Below, one piece after another: positions 52,917-61,548 of a DNA stretch of 64,000 nt. How positions within the stretch are numbered: the stretch's first letter is position 1; every line of letters starts with the position of its first letter. The notes beneath the pieces are model-generated. The model did no database searches. It saw only the letters and a program-made list of their open reading frames with translations, and was not told the DNA's origin. A program made the position numbers and the translations under genes. Source of the DNA: Pseudomonas sp. PSKL.D1 (GTDB lineage Bacteria; Pseudomonadota; Gammaproteobacteria; Pseudomonadales; Pseudomonadaceae); NCBI RefSeq assembly GCF_028898945.1, contig NZ_CP118607.1, forward strand, positions 2,466,001 through 2,530,000, given 5' to 3'.

Positions 52917-53872
52917 GCGCCCAGGGTGAAACGCTGCCGGTTGTCATCAGCGGCATGCGTATCGAAGCACAAGGCGTGATGTCGCTGGAGTTGCGTGCTG
53001 CCGATGGCGGCGCGTTGCCCGCCTGGGCGCCGGGGGCGCACATCGACCTGCTGCTGCCGTCGGGCCTGGTGCGCCAGTACTCGCTGTGCGGCGACCCGGC
53101 GCAGCGCCACGTGATGCGCATCGCGGTGCTGCTGGAGGCCGAAGGGCGCGGCGGCTCACGCGAGGTGCACGGCGCCCTGCGCCTCGGCCAGGCGCTGGCG
53201 ATCCGCGGCCCGCGCAATGCATTCCCGCTGCAGGGCGGCGGAGCATACCTGTTCGTGGCCGGCGGGATTGGCGTCACGCCGATACTGGCGATGGTGCGCG
53301 AGGCCCAGCGCACAGGGGCCGACTGGCAGATGCTGTACGGCGGCCGTTCACGGCGTTCGATGGCCTTTATCGACGAGCTTCAGGCACTGGGCGGCGGGCG
53401 CGTCGAGGTGTTGCCCGCCGACGAGGTGGGCCTGCTGGACCTGGACGCCGTGGTGGCTGGCGCACGGGCCGGTCGCGACGTTTACAGCTGCGGCCCGTCG
53501 GCGCTGCTGGATGCTTTGACGGCCCGCTTCAGCGAGGCGGGCCTGCAGCAACGCCTGCACCTGGAACGCTTCGCCCCCGCACCGGCGCCGGCCGCCGAGG
53601 CCGGGGAAGGCCTGACGGTGATCCTGGCCCGCAGCGGGACGCAAGTGCGGGTGCCAGCGGGCTGCTCGATCATGGCGGCGTTGCGCGCGGCGGGGCATGA
53701 AGTGGCATCGTCCTGCGAGCAGGGCGTGTGTGGCATGTGCGAAACTCGGGTGCTTGATGGCGTACCCGACCATCGCGACCTGCTGCTTAGCGAGGGCGAA
53801 CGGGCGCAGGGGCGGGTGATGATGCTATGCGTGTCCCGGGCGCTGACCCCAACGTTGACCCTCGACCTGTAG
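52913..53872 (+). CDS. Flavin/[2Fe-2S] reductase, VanB-type
   Basis: 319 residues starting at a TTG at 52913 that overlaps the Rieske stop; GAGGG is at the right distance and no closer start exists. N-terminal flavin-binding domain (RQYSLCGDP), NAD(P) domain (FVAGGIGVTPILAM, SCGPSALLD), and a C-terminal plant-type ferredoxin with Cys in SSCEQGVCGMCE and MLCVSRA. It passes electrons from NADH to the Rieske oxygenase. The last codons lie in a REP element that supplies the stop codon. Confidence 0.92.
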   Translation: MSAQGETLPVVISGMRIEAQGVMSLELRAADGGALPAWAPGAHIDLLLPSGLVRQYSLCGDPAQRHVMRIAVLLEAEGRGGSREVHGALRLGQALAIRGPRNAFPLQGGGAYLFVAGGIGVTPILAMVREAQRTGADWQMLYGGRSRRSMAFIDELQALGGGRVEVLPADEVGLLDLDAVVAGARAGRDVYSCGPSALLDALTARFSEAGLQQRLHLERFAPAPAPAAEAGEGLTVILARSGTQVRVPAGCSIMAALRAAGHEVASSCEQGVCGMCETRVLDGVPDHRDLLLSEGERAQGRVMMLCVSRALTPTLTLDL

Positions 53873-53895
53873 GAGCGGATTTATCCGCGATAAGG
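53866..53895. repeat. Single REP element overlapping the reductase stop codon
   Basis: CCTGTAGGAGCGGATTTATC and on, with the small hairpin GCGGAT/ATCCGC. It is the same core as the 32696 and 22624 repeats but unpaired. The TAG stop of the reductase (53870-53872) is part of it. Confidence 0.75.
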
Positions 53896-53923
53896 CCCGC
53901 CCCGTCACTACAAGGATGTGCTC

Positions 53924-54793
53924 ATGATCAACCTCTTCAACCGCCTGAAAACCCTCCTGCAAGGCCAACCCACCCCGACACCCCCTGCAAGCCCCGGGTT
54001 GGCCCCCACCCAGCAAAACCTCGCCTGGCTGCCCCGCAACCAAGCGCCAGAGCCACTGGACATGGCCCTGCCCGAATGCCCGCCATTGAGCTTGGCGCCA
54101 GCCCCCCTGCAACAGCGTTACCGGGCATTCATCGCCCAGGTGGACGTAACCCGCGCACCCACCTTGGAACCGGTGCTGATCGATCAGGGCCAGCACCTGG
54201 CCAGCGCACTCAACCAACAAGCCATGAACTTGAGCAGCCGCCCCGCCTCTGAAAACTCCGATGAAATCTACTGGTTGCTGCAATGCGCCGCGCTGGTGGC
54301 CCTGCACACCCACGGCCTGCAATCGCCTGCCTTTGCCGCGTACCGCCAGCGCGTCGAGCAGTACCAGGCAGGCACCCGAACGGCCGACCAGGTTCAGGCG
54401 TTTGCGCGTTACATCGCCGGCAAGAGCCTGCCCGGCTACGCCGACGAGTGTTTTTCCGCCTCCCCAGGCGGCCACTTTCAAATCGTGGTGTCGCCATGGG
54501 AACCCAGGCATTCATTGTGGGTGCACACCCCCAGGCTTGTAGACCGGCAGCAAGGCACGTGCCTGTTCAGCTTTGCCGACCGGCAATGGTCGATGGACGC
54601 TGCCAACTGGGTAAATGCCAGTACCGTGCAACTGACCCTGCGCAAGTTCCCCGGTCATCAAACCCGCGAGGGTATTCGGGTGGTGATTGATTGCGCGCGC
54701 CGCTGTGGCTGGCTGCATGAGGGCCGTGAAGTCGAGTTGGCTGAGCTTGAAGCCGAGCTTGAGGCGCGACTGAATAGCGCGGGGCCGGGATGA
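53924..54793 (+). CDS. Uncharacterised cytoplasmic protein
   Basis: 289 residues from ATG 53924, which follows AAGGA. No signal peptide or membrane helix. A Pro-rich stretch (PTPTPPASPGLAPTQ) is followed by a helical region and C-terminal block VVIDCARRCGWLHEGREVEL with a Glu-rich end. An HTHGLQSPAFAAYRQR run resembles TraI-type relaxase-associated domains (TraI_2/MobI-like). I do not assign a function. It lies just after the Rieske operon with a REP between. Confidence 0.55.
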   Translation: MINLFNRLKTLLQGQPTPTPPASPGLAPTQQNLAWLPRNQAPEPLDMALPECPPLSLAPAPLQQRYRAFIAQVDVTRAPTLEPVLIDQGQHLASALNQQAMNLSSRPASENSDEIYWLLQCAALVALHTHGLQSPAFAAYRQRVEQYQAGTRTADQVQAFARYIAGKSLPGYADECFSASPGGHFQIVVSPWEPRHSLWVHTPRLVDRQQGTCLFSFADRQWSMDAANWVNASTVQLTLRKFPGHQTREGIRVVIDCARRCGWLHEGREVELAELEAELEARLNSAGPG

Positions 54794-54796
54794 CGC

Positions 54797-55087
54797 CTAG
54801 CGCTTGCACTCCGCCAGCACCACCTGGCAAGTATTGGGTGTACCGCCGGAGCGGCCGGCATAGCGGATGCAGTTGTTCAACGACTTCTGCTTGGCAATGC
54901 TCAAGGTGTTACCCCAGGCCAACCCACCTTCGCCCAGGGTGGGGACGGCTTTGGCGAAGCAGTTGGAGCCTTGTGTGGCCGCGTAATAACTTGGCTTGCT
55001 TGAACAGCCAACGGTCAATGCCAGGCTGAGTACCAGCACACATTGGGTGATCCGCAGCGCATGATGTTGCGATATTCGTTTGGTCAT
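54797..55087 (-). CDS. Small lipoprotein of unknown function
   Basis: 96 residues. Lipobox LTVGC gives lipidated Cys28 after a signal (QCVLVLSLALTVGCS). The mature part is 68 residues with four more cysteines (NCFAKA, NNCIRY, NTCQVV, AECKR), which probably form disulphides. It is convergent with the preceding gene, the stops 3 bases apart. No family recognised. Confidence 0.7.
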   Translation of the reverse strand: MTKRISQHHALRITQCVLVLSLALTVGCSSKPSYYAATQGSNCFAKAVPTLGEGGLAWGNTLSIAKQKSLNNCIRYAGRSGGTPNTCQVVLAECKR

Positions 55088-55329
55088 GCGGATCGCTCCT
55101 GTTTTGATGGGTACTTGGTGATTCGTAATTAAAGTCCTTGGCTTGGGCGCCCTAAACAGTCAGATAAAATCCATGAGTGGAAATATTGTAGGAGAAATTA
55201 CCTGTATAAGTAGGAAGCATCTGAATTAATTTCAGTGTATGGCTATTTGCAGTGTCGTGATCCAGTGTTAGCCGCAACTATCCTCGGGCATAACTTCCAG
55301 GGATAAAGGGTTAAACAAGGAACCAGATC

Positions 55330-57147
55330 ATGATTAGCAGTGAAGCCGTTGTAGCTATAGTGCCCAGTCAGGACACTGAATGCATGCTGACGCCGCCGTG
55401 GTTCGTCGAGCGCACGGAATACGACCCGGCACTCACCCGATACACCCCCTTGGTCAACGGCGAGGAAACCTTCCGCGCCGTGCACCTGGCGCTGACCAAC
55501 GCGAAGAAGTCGATCGACATCATTTGCTGGGGCTTCCAGCCCTCGATGTACCTGATCCGCGACGGCAGCGCCCCGTGCCTGGGCGAACTGCTGCTGGCCA
55601 AGGCCCGCGAAGGCGTGCAGGTGCGCATCCTCGGGTGGGAAATGCCGTTCAACCTGGCTGGCTTTGGTGGCGAGGGCAACCTGCCGGGCAAGGGCCTGCT
55701 GCGGCTCAAGGACCGCGCGATGCAGAGTTCGACCGAGGCGCAGTACGCCTTCGACCGGGAGTGGTTCCAGCTGTGCGAGGCCGACGATGACAAAGCGGCT
55801 GCCCGAGTTGTCAGTGGCATTCCGGTGTTCGTCAGCCGTGGTTTCAGCTGGAGCGAGCGGGCGGAAATCGATCACCACCTCAAGCGCCTGAACCTTGGCC
55901 CGCACGTCAGCCCTAGCGTGCGCAAGACCTTGCGGGCCAGCGTCACCCATCACCAGAAGAGCGTGCTGGTCGATTACGAGTTGCCCGACCACGCCGTTGG
56001 CTTCGTCATGGGTCACAACCTGCTCGACGAATACTGGGACACCGACGACCACTCGGCTCTGAACCGCGGCCTGAACACCAAGCCGGCGCCGGATCGCGGG
56101 GCGCGTGGCGACTTGCCGCGTCAGGACATCTCCAGCCAGATCAGCGGCCCGGTGCTGGAGCACCTTCACAAGAATTTTGCCACCGCCTGGCACCGGGAAA
56201 CCGGTGAAGACCTGCTTGAAACCCGGCAGGCAAAAGCGGTGGCCAAGGCACTGCACCTTAAATCCGGCAGCGGCCAGCGCTTGATGAGCCAACTGCTGCG
56301 CACCCAGGCGCAGGAAGGTTCCTTTGAAATCGAGCCCTTGTACCTGCAGGCCGTGAACAACGCGACCCAGTTCATCTACATCGAGAACCAGTACTTTCGC
56401 TGGCCGCCGCTGGCCGAGGCGATCAAGAAGGCGGCGGTCGACCAGACCTGCGCCGGACGCGAACCGGGCAAGCATGGTGTGTTGCACTTGTTCGTGGTGA
56501 CCAACGCCACCAAAGATGGGGTGGGGGCGGGAACGGTGAATACCCAGCGCATGATGGCAAGCCTGGGCCGGGCCAACACCATGCCGAATGTGACCAAGCA
56601 GTTGCGGATCAAACAGCTGAAAAAGGACGCACCGCCCCGGCCAAGGCTGGATTCGGCGAATGACCACATGGGCCGACGCGCGCAAGCGAAGTGGGACACG
56701 GCCCTGAATCTGCAGATCAAGGAGATTGAAGAAGAGGAACTCAGACCGGAGGAAATCCCGGGGCTGAAAGTGCATGTGTGCTCGCTGGTGGCGCCGGATT
56801 CCCCGGCGGGGCTGCCGTGGGTGCCGGTGTATGTGCATTCGAAGTTGATGATTGTGAATGATGTGTTTACCACGCATGGCTCGGCGAATATCAACACGCG
56901 GAGTATGCGGGGTGATAGTGAGTTGAATATTGCGCATGAGTGGGCGAGTGAGACGCAGAAGTTGCGGCGGCGGTTGTGGGGACTACATACAAATAAAAAG
57001 GGGGTGCAAGATGATGCCAAGGAGGCTTTCGAAGCCTGGCGGAAAATAATGGATAAGCAGAAAGATTTTGAAAAAGAAGGGATGTCACCGAAAGCTTCGA
57101 TCGTGGAGTTTTATTATGCAGAGGCAGCGATCAGGGATCTAGATTGA
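55330..57147 (+). CDS. Phospholipase D-type protein, Tle5-like T6SS effector
   Basis: 605 residues. Two HKD catalytic motifs: His208-x-Lys210-x4-Asp215 (THHQKSVLVDYE) and His503-x-Lys505-x4-Asp510 (VHSKLMIVND, then GSANINTRSM). No signal peptide. The layout matches the type VI secretion lipase family Tle5 (PldA/PldB), which attacks membrane phospholipids in rival bacteria. The next gene starts within its stop codon and encodes a Sel1-type lipoprotein, as with known Tle5 immunity proteins. No vgrG or other T6SS gene is in the window, so it would be an orphan effector. GC falls near its 3' end. Confidence 0.88.
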   Translation: MISSEAVVAIVPSQDTECMLTPPWFVERTEYDPALTRYTPLVNGEETFRAVHLALTNAKKSIDIICWGFQPSMYLIRDGSAPCLGELLLAKAREGVQVRILGWEMPFNLAGFGGEGNLPGKGLLRLKDRAMQSSTEAQYAFDREWFQLCEADDDKAAARVVSGIPVFVSRGFSWSERAEIDHHLKRLNLGPHVSPSVRKTLRASVTHHQKSVLVDYELPDHAVGFVMGHNLLDEYWDTDDHSALNRGLNTKPAPDRGARGDLPRQDISSQISGPVLEHLHKNFATAWHRETGEDLLETRQAKAVAKALHLKSGSGQRLMSQLLRTQAQEGSFEIEPLYLQAVNNATQFIYIENQYFRWPPLAEAIKKAAVDQTCAGREPGKHGVLHLFVVTNATKDGVGAGTVNTQRMMASLGRANTMPNVTKQLRIKQLKKDAPPRPRLDSANDHMGRRAQAKWDTALNLQIKEIEEEELRPEEIPGLKVHVCSLVAPDSPAGLPWVPVYVHSKLMIVNDVFTTHGSANINTRSMRGDSELNIAHEWASETQKLRRRLWGLHTNKKGVQDDAKEAFEAWRKIMDKQKDFEKEGMSPKASIVEFYYAEAAIRDLD

Positions 57148-58409
57148 TGAGATTAACTGTGTTCGCTGCGTGTTTATTCTTGGTCGCCTGCGGTTCAGGC
57201 GGGTCCTTTAGCTATCAAAGAGATAAAGCAATGCCGTCACTTGAATGTGTCGATTCCAAGCTCGCATTTACCTGCGCCCATGAAAAAATTCCGGCGGCCT
57301 CAGCGGAGGTGGAGGTGTTGTTTCAGTATGCTCGCTGGCTACAGAAAAATAATCAACTGAAACGGGATCCGGATGTTAATAGGGAAATCGAGCGGCTGTA
57401 TCGTATTAGTGTTGAAAATGATCACTACAAGGCCAATGTCAATCTGCAAAATGGCAGTATGCGAGGGCACTTCAAGCTGCGAGGTTGGGAGCATCTTCGC
57501 CTCAGCGAAAAACTGATTGAGGCTAACGTAGCGACGGGCTATTTGTTTGTTTCGTATTTTCTTGAGCAAGGGGCGGCGGGATTGCAACAGAACTCTGAAA
57601 TGGCATTGCGGTACTTACGAAAGGCGGCCGATGAAGGCAGTGCAAAGGCTCAGTATGAGGTCGCGGAAAAGTTGGCGCCCATTAAAGTAGCTCCTAAAAT
57701 CGCACGACAAATGCGCCGCTGTGCTGCAGAGCAGCTTCATGGAAAGGCGGCAGTAGCATTAGGTGTCAATCTTCAGACCAAGGGCGAATATCGCGAATCA
57801 ATCGAGGTGTTGCAGATGGGGGTGGCAGGTGGCTACGAACATGCTGCTGGCCGGTTAAGAAACGCATTTGAAGGTGCCGATGCTTCGGATGTATTCGATT
57901 ACTACGGACAAATACAAGATCTGGAGCGCGCTGAACGCTATCGCGCTATTTGGAGCATGCTCGCAGATTACTCCTATGCCAATCCTAGTGTTCTGGAAAT
58001 CAACGACATCGTACCATTGCCCCCGGCCAAGTTACCGCCATGGGACGGCAAACTCCAATGGCTGGAAGCCCGCCTCGCCAACATCCCGCCAGAAAAACCC
58101 AGCGAAGCCCTCATCCACAAACTGGCCAAAGAAAAAGTCCTGGACCCCGCCACCGGCAAACCCATGCCCGGCTCTCCGGCATTCGGCGGTGCCAACTTCC
58201 CGATCATGCGATGTGTCAGCGGTAAACCCTGCCCGGCAAGTGGCTACTGGAAGGCCTACATCAACAGTTACAACGATGAAATCCGTTATATCAATGAAGG
58301 AGACGTGATGCCGCTCTACGAAGAAACAGTCGCACATCGACGGATGTGGCCGCTGCGTAAAAAGGTTGTCCATCACAAGCTTCGTATCGACTGGGGATTG
58401 CTCGGGTGA
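57147..58409 (+). CDS. Sel1-repeat lipoprotein, probable Tle5 immunity protein
   Basis: 420 residues. Lipobox LVACGSGG gives lipidated Cys16 (MRLTVFAACLFLVACG). Sel1-like repeats lie in the middle (EMALRYLRKAADEGSAKAQYEVAEK near 150). The C-terminal half has PAFGGANFPIMRCVSGKPCPASGYW, with two Cys that may pair. Such lipoproteins protect their own cell by holding the periplasmic phospholipase. ATG 57147 overlaps the effector stop (TGATG). The first 750 bases are clearly AT-rich, unlike the rest of the window, a sign of transfer. Confidence 0.82.
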   Translation: MRLTVFAACLFLVACGSGGSFSYQRDKAMPSLECVDSKLAFTCAHEKIPAASAEVEVLFQYARWLQKNNQLKRDPDVNREIERLYRISVENDHYKANVNLQNGSMRGHFKLRGWEHLRLSEKLIEANVATGYLFVSYFLEQGAAGLQQNSEMALRYLRKAADEGSAKAQYEVAEKLAPIKVAPKIARQMRRCAAEQLHGKAAVALGVNLQTKGEYRESIEVLQMGVAGGYEHAAGRLRNAFEGADASDVFDYYGQIQDLERAERYRAIWSMLADYSYANPSVLEINDIVPLPPAKLPPWDGKLQWLEARLANIPPEKPSEALIHKLAKEKVLDPATGKPMPGSPAFGGANFPIMRCVSGKPCPASGYWKAYINSYNDEIRYINEGDVMPLYEETVAHRRMWPLRKKVVHHKLRIDWGLLG

Positions 58410-58547
58410 GGCGTTCTCTTTGAGTGGGGCTGGCCAACCCCGCCGTTGGCCAACCTCCACTGAACTATCCTGCCCCGGGGTACTCAAGTTTTACGCGCCT
58501 CACGTCAAACCCTGACATCTTCCGGTGGCTGAATGAAAGGAGTCTCT

Positions 58548-58976
58548 GTGACCACATCTACCCAACCCTACACACGCTGCACACCCAGCCCATTACACGG
58601 CATCCTGCTGGCCGGCTCGGTACCCTTGTTCCTCGGTGCCTTGCTCAGCGACATTGCCTACTACAACAGCTACCAGATCCAGTGGAGCAATTTCGCCTCC
58701 TGGCTGATCGCCGGTGGCCTGCTGTTCTGCGGCCTGGCGGTGCTGTTTGCCTTGGCCAACCTGGCCCGTGCCGAGCGCAAGGGCGGGCGGCCGACGGTGT
58801 ATTTGCTGTTGCTGCTGGCCACCTGGGTGCTGGGGCTGATCAACGCCTTCGAACACGCCAAGGACGCCTGGGCCGTGATGCCTGCGGGGCTGATCCTGTC
58901 GGTGGTGGTGACCGCGCTGGCCGTGATCGCCGCCTGGCTGGGCCTGAGCAACCTGCGTTCGGGAGGTGCGGCATGA
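58548..58976 (+). CDS. DUF2231-like membrane protein
   Basis: 142 residues from the GTG at 58548, which has AAAGGAG 5-6 bases upstream; an ATG at 58533 lies before that site and is less likely. Four hydrophobic segments (GILLAGSVPLFLGALLSDI, WLIAGGLLFCGLAVLFALA, VYLLLLLATWVLGLINAF, LILSVVVTALAVIAAWLGL). It overlaps the next gene by 4 bases, so the two proteins probably work together at the membrane. Confidence 0.82.
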   Translation: MTTSTQPYTRCTPSPLHGILLAGSVPLFLGALLSDIAYYNSYQIQWSNFASWLIAGGLLFCGLAVLFALANLARAERKGGRPTVYLLLLLATWVLGLINAFEHAKDAWAVMPAGLILSVVVTALAVIAAWLGLSNLRSGGAA

Positions 58977-60265
58977 AGCCTTTGCATGTATTGCCTGCAT
59001 TGGGCGTGGCGCTGCTGTTGGGCGGTTGCGGCGGGGAGGGCGAGGCGACCCAGGCGCTGGGGCCGGACCCGAAGCTGCCGGCGCCGGAGCGGGGTTTGCT
59101 GCCGAGCATGAAAATCGCCCAACCAGCGTTGTGGGGCGAGCAGAAGCCCACCGTGCCGGAGGGCTACAGCATCACCGCGATTGCCACCGACCTGAAAATA
59201 CCGCGCCAAAGCCTGGTGTTGCCCAACGGTGACATCATCGTGGCCGAAGGCCGGGGCGGCAGTGCGGCCAAGCTCAAGCCCAAGGATGTGATTGCCAGCC
59301 AGATCAAGGCCAAGGGCAACACCCAGGTCAAGGGTGGCAACCGCCTCACCCTGTTGCGCGATGCCGATGGCGACGGCAAATACGAGCTGCAAACGGTGTT
59401 TGCCGACCAGCTCAATGCCCCCTACGGCCTGGCCTTCGCCGATGGCAAGCTGTACGTGGCCAACCAGGATGCACTGGTGCGCTTTGACTACCAGGACGGC
59501 CAGACCAAAGCCGGTGGCCCACCGGTAAAAGTGACTGACCTGCCTGCCGAGATCAATCACCACTGGACCAAGGCGCTGACCATCAGCCCCGATGGCCGCT
59601 ACCTGTATGTGGGCATCGGTTCCAACAGCAACATCACCGAGCGTGGCATGGAGGCGGAAGTCGACCGCGCCATGGTGTGGCAGGTCGATGCCCAAACCGG
59701 TGCGCACAAGCCGTACGCCACAGGCCTGCGCAACCCCACGGCGCTGACCATTCAGCCAGACACCGGGCAGCTGTGGACGGTGGTCAACGAGCGTGACGAG
59801 CTGGGCCCGGACCTGGTGCCGGATTACCTCACCTCGGTGCAAGAGGGCGGCTTTTACGGCTGGCCTTACAGCTACTGGGGCCAGCATGTGGATGAGCGGG
59901 TCAGGCCGCAGAACCCGGCCAAGGTCGCCGCCGCCATCAAGCCGGATTACAGCCTGGGGTCGCACGTTGCAGCGCTGGGTGTGGACTTCTCCATCCCGGC
60001 CATGGGCGAGCGCTTTGCCAACGGTGTGTTCGTGGGCGAGCACGGCAGCTGGAACCGCCCGAACCCGGTGGGCTACAAGGTGATCTTCGTGCCGTTCAGT
60101 GCGGGCAAGGCGGCGGGTGAGCCGATCGACTTCGCCACGGGCTTCCGTGGCGAGGACGGCAAGACGCGTGGCCGGCCGGTGGGCGTCACCGTTGACCCGC
60201 GCGGCGCGCTGATCATTGCCGATGACCTGGCCAATACCGTGTGGCGCGTCACGCGTAATCCGTGA
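58973..60265 (+). CDS. Sorbosone dehydrogenase-like PQQ lipoprotein
   Basis: 430 residues. Lipobox LLLGGCGG gives lipidated Cys19. A six-bladed beta-propeller follows, with blocks like GDIIVAEGRGGSAAKL, NAPYGLAFADGKLYVANQ and YGWPYSYWGQHVDERV, as in L-sorbosone/pyrroloquinoline-quinone sugar dehydrogenases (YliI family). Such periplasmic enzymes oxidise sugars or aldehydes. The substrate is not readable. It is coupled to the DUF2231-like membrane protein. Confidence 0.85.
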   Translation: MKPLHVLPALGVALLLGGCGGEGEATQALGPDPKLPAPERGLLPSMKIAQPALWGEQKPTVPEGYSITAIATDLKIPRQSLVLPNGDIIVAEGRGGSAAKLKPKDVIASQIKAKGNTQVKGGNRLTLLRDADGDGKYELQTVFADQLNAPYGLAFADGKLYVANQDALVRFDYQDGQTKAGGPPVKVTDLPAEINHHWTKALTISPDGRYLYVGIGSNSNITERGMEAEVDRAMVWQVDAQTGAHKPYATGLRNPTALTIQPDTGQLWTVVNERDELGPDLVPDYLTSVQEGGFYGWPYSYWGQHVDERVRPQNPAKVAAAIKPDYSLGSHVAALGVDFSIPAMGERFANGVFVGEHGSWNRPNPVGYKVIFVPFSAGKAAGEPIDFATGFRGEDGKTRGRPVGVTVDPRGALIIADDLANTVWRVTRNP

Positions 60266-60304
60266 TTGGCGCAAGGCAGGTTGCCGGGTTGTGACTATGC
60301 TTGC

Positions 60305-60329
60305 TTGCGCATGAACCGTTCATGCGCAA
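60305..60329. repeat. Perfect 11-base inverted repeat
   Basis: TTGCGCATGAA-CCG-TTCATGCGCAA, 40 bases after the sorbosone-dehydrogenase-like stop and 31 before the next gene. No T run follows. Operator or weak terminator. Confidence 0.5.
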
Positions 60330-60359
60330 ACCCGGTTTCAACCACAGGGAAGCAGGCCT

Positions 60360-60938
60360 ATGAACCCAATTTGCACGCTCGCCCGCGCCGTTGCGCTGGC
60401 TTCACTGCTGTCCACGGCCAGTTTTGCCGTACAGGCGGCCGACATCCCGATTGCCAGCGAGGCACTGGAAAGCCACATCACCACGCAAGTCACGGCCATC
60501 GACCTGGCCAACCGGCAAGTGACGGTGAAAGGCGCCAATGACAAGGACGTGACCTTCCAGCTCACGGAAAAGGCCAAGGCCCTGCCAAACCTCAAAGTGG
60601 GTGACCAGGTGGACATCTACGTCACCCGGGCGGTGGCTTACGTGCTCAACACCGAGGTGGGCGGCGCGCCAAAAATGAGCAACGAGTCTGGCAGCATTCG
60701 CGCTACCGAGGCCAACCCCAACCCGGGCGGCGAGGCGTTCCGCCAGGTGCGGGTGACGTCGCAGATCAAGAAAATCGACCTCAAAACCCATGAAGTGAGC
60801 CTGCTGCCGCCGGAAGGCAAATTGCAGGTGGTGAAAGTCGAAGACCCGAACCTGCAGGCGCGCATGGGCAACCTCAAGGAGGGGCAGACCGTCGATGCCA
60901 TTTACACCGAAGTATTGAGAATCGAGACGTCGCGCTGA
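60360..60938 (+). CDS. Periplasmic protein with duplicated beta module
   Basis: 192 residues. Signal peptide ends at AVQA-ADIP. Two related stretches are seen: ITTQVTAIDLANRQVTVKG ... LKVGDQVDIYVTRAV and VTSQIKKIDLKTHEVSLLPP ... LKEGQTVDAIYTEVL, an internal duplication of an OB-like module. No catalytic motif. Function unknown. Confidence 0.72.
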   Translation: MNPICTLARAVALASLLSTASFAVQAADIPIASEALESHITTQVTAIDLANRQVTVKGANDKDVTFQLTEKAKALPNLKVGDQVDIYVTRAVAYVLNTEVGGAPKMSNESGSIRATEANPNPGGEAFRQVRVTSQIKKIDLKTHEVSLLPPEGKLQVVKVEDPNLQARMGNLKEGQTVDAIYTEVLRIETSR

Positions 60939-61005
60939 TGTTATTCGTCCTGCGCATGTAGCGGTTGCAGCGTTTCGATTTCCATCCGCTTCATGGATTG
61001 CCGAT

Positions 61006-61039
61006 GATGGGTTCATCCTGTGTGCAGAGTGAACCCATC
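61006..61039 (+). promoter_or_regulatory. Hairpin ending just before the ydcZ-like start codon
   Basis: Perfect 10-base arms GATGGGTTCA (61006-61015) and TGAACCCATC (61030-61039) with a 14-base loop that contains GTGCAGAG. The right arm ends one base before the ATG at 61041, so the RNA hairpin would hide the start region. Confidence 0.5.
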
Positions 61040-61040
61040 G

Positions 61041-61547
61041 ATGCCTAACAAAACCTTGTTGCTTGCCTTTGTTCCCGTATTCATGGCCCTGCTGGCCGGT
61101 GCCGTGCTGCCGTTTCAGGCAGCGGGCAATGCGGCCGTTGGCCGTGCATTGGGCCATTGGTTGTGGGGCGCGTTCACCTCGCTCACGGTCAGCTCGCTGG
61201 TGGTGGTGGCGGCGCTGCTGATACTGCGGGTGCCCATGCCTGACCTGGGCAAAGCGATGCAGGGGCCTTGGTGGCTGTGGGTGGGTGGCGTGCTGGGCGC
61301 GCTGTACGTGGCCGGTGCCGCCGCGCTGACGCCGAAGCTGGGCACGGCGGGGTTTCTGGTGCTGGTAGTGGCCGGGCAGATTCTGGTGTCGGTGCTGGTC
61401 GACCATTTCGGGCTGGTGGGGGTTGCCAGCAAACCGATGAACCTGGCCCGGGTTGCCGGGGTTGTGCTGATTCTGGCCGGGGTGCTGCTGGTGCAGGGCG
61501 GCTGGCCGGCTGAACCGGCTGCGGTGGTGAAGCAGTCGCAAGGCTGA
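61041..61547 (+). CDS. YdcZ-type DMT membrane protein
   Basis: 168 residues from ATG 61041; a GTG at 61029 is possible. Five hydrophobic segments (LLLAFVPVFMALLAGAVLPFQ, SLTVSSLVVVAALLIL, WWLWVGGVLGALYVAGAAAL, GFLVLVVAGQILVSVLVDHF, VAGVVLILAGVLLVQGGW), the pattern of the short DMT-family half-transporters (DUF606). Its stop is 1 base from the stop of the convergent LysR gene. Confidence 0.85.
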   Translation: MPNKTLLLAFVPVFMALLAGAVLPFQAAGNAAVGRALGHWLWGAFTSLTVSSLVVVAALLILRVPMPDLGKAMQGPWWLWVGGVLGALYVAGAAALTPKLGTAGFLVLVVAGQILVSVLVDHFGLVGVASKPMNLARVAGVVLILAGVLLVQGGWPAEPAAVVKQSQG

Positions 61548-61548
61548 G

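Noticed and set aside
55243..56937. Minus-strand open frame (564 codons) opposite the phospholipase
   Set aside because: The plus-strand protein has two intact HKD motifs; the antisense frame has no features.
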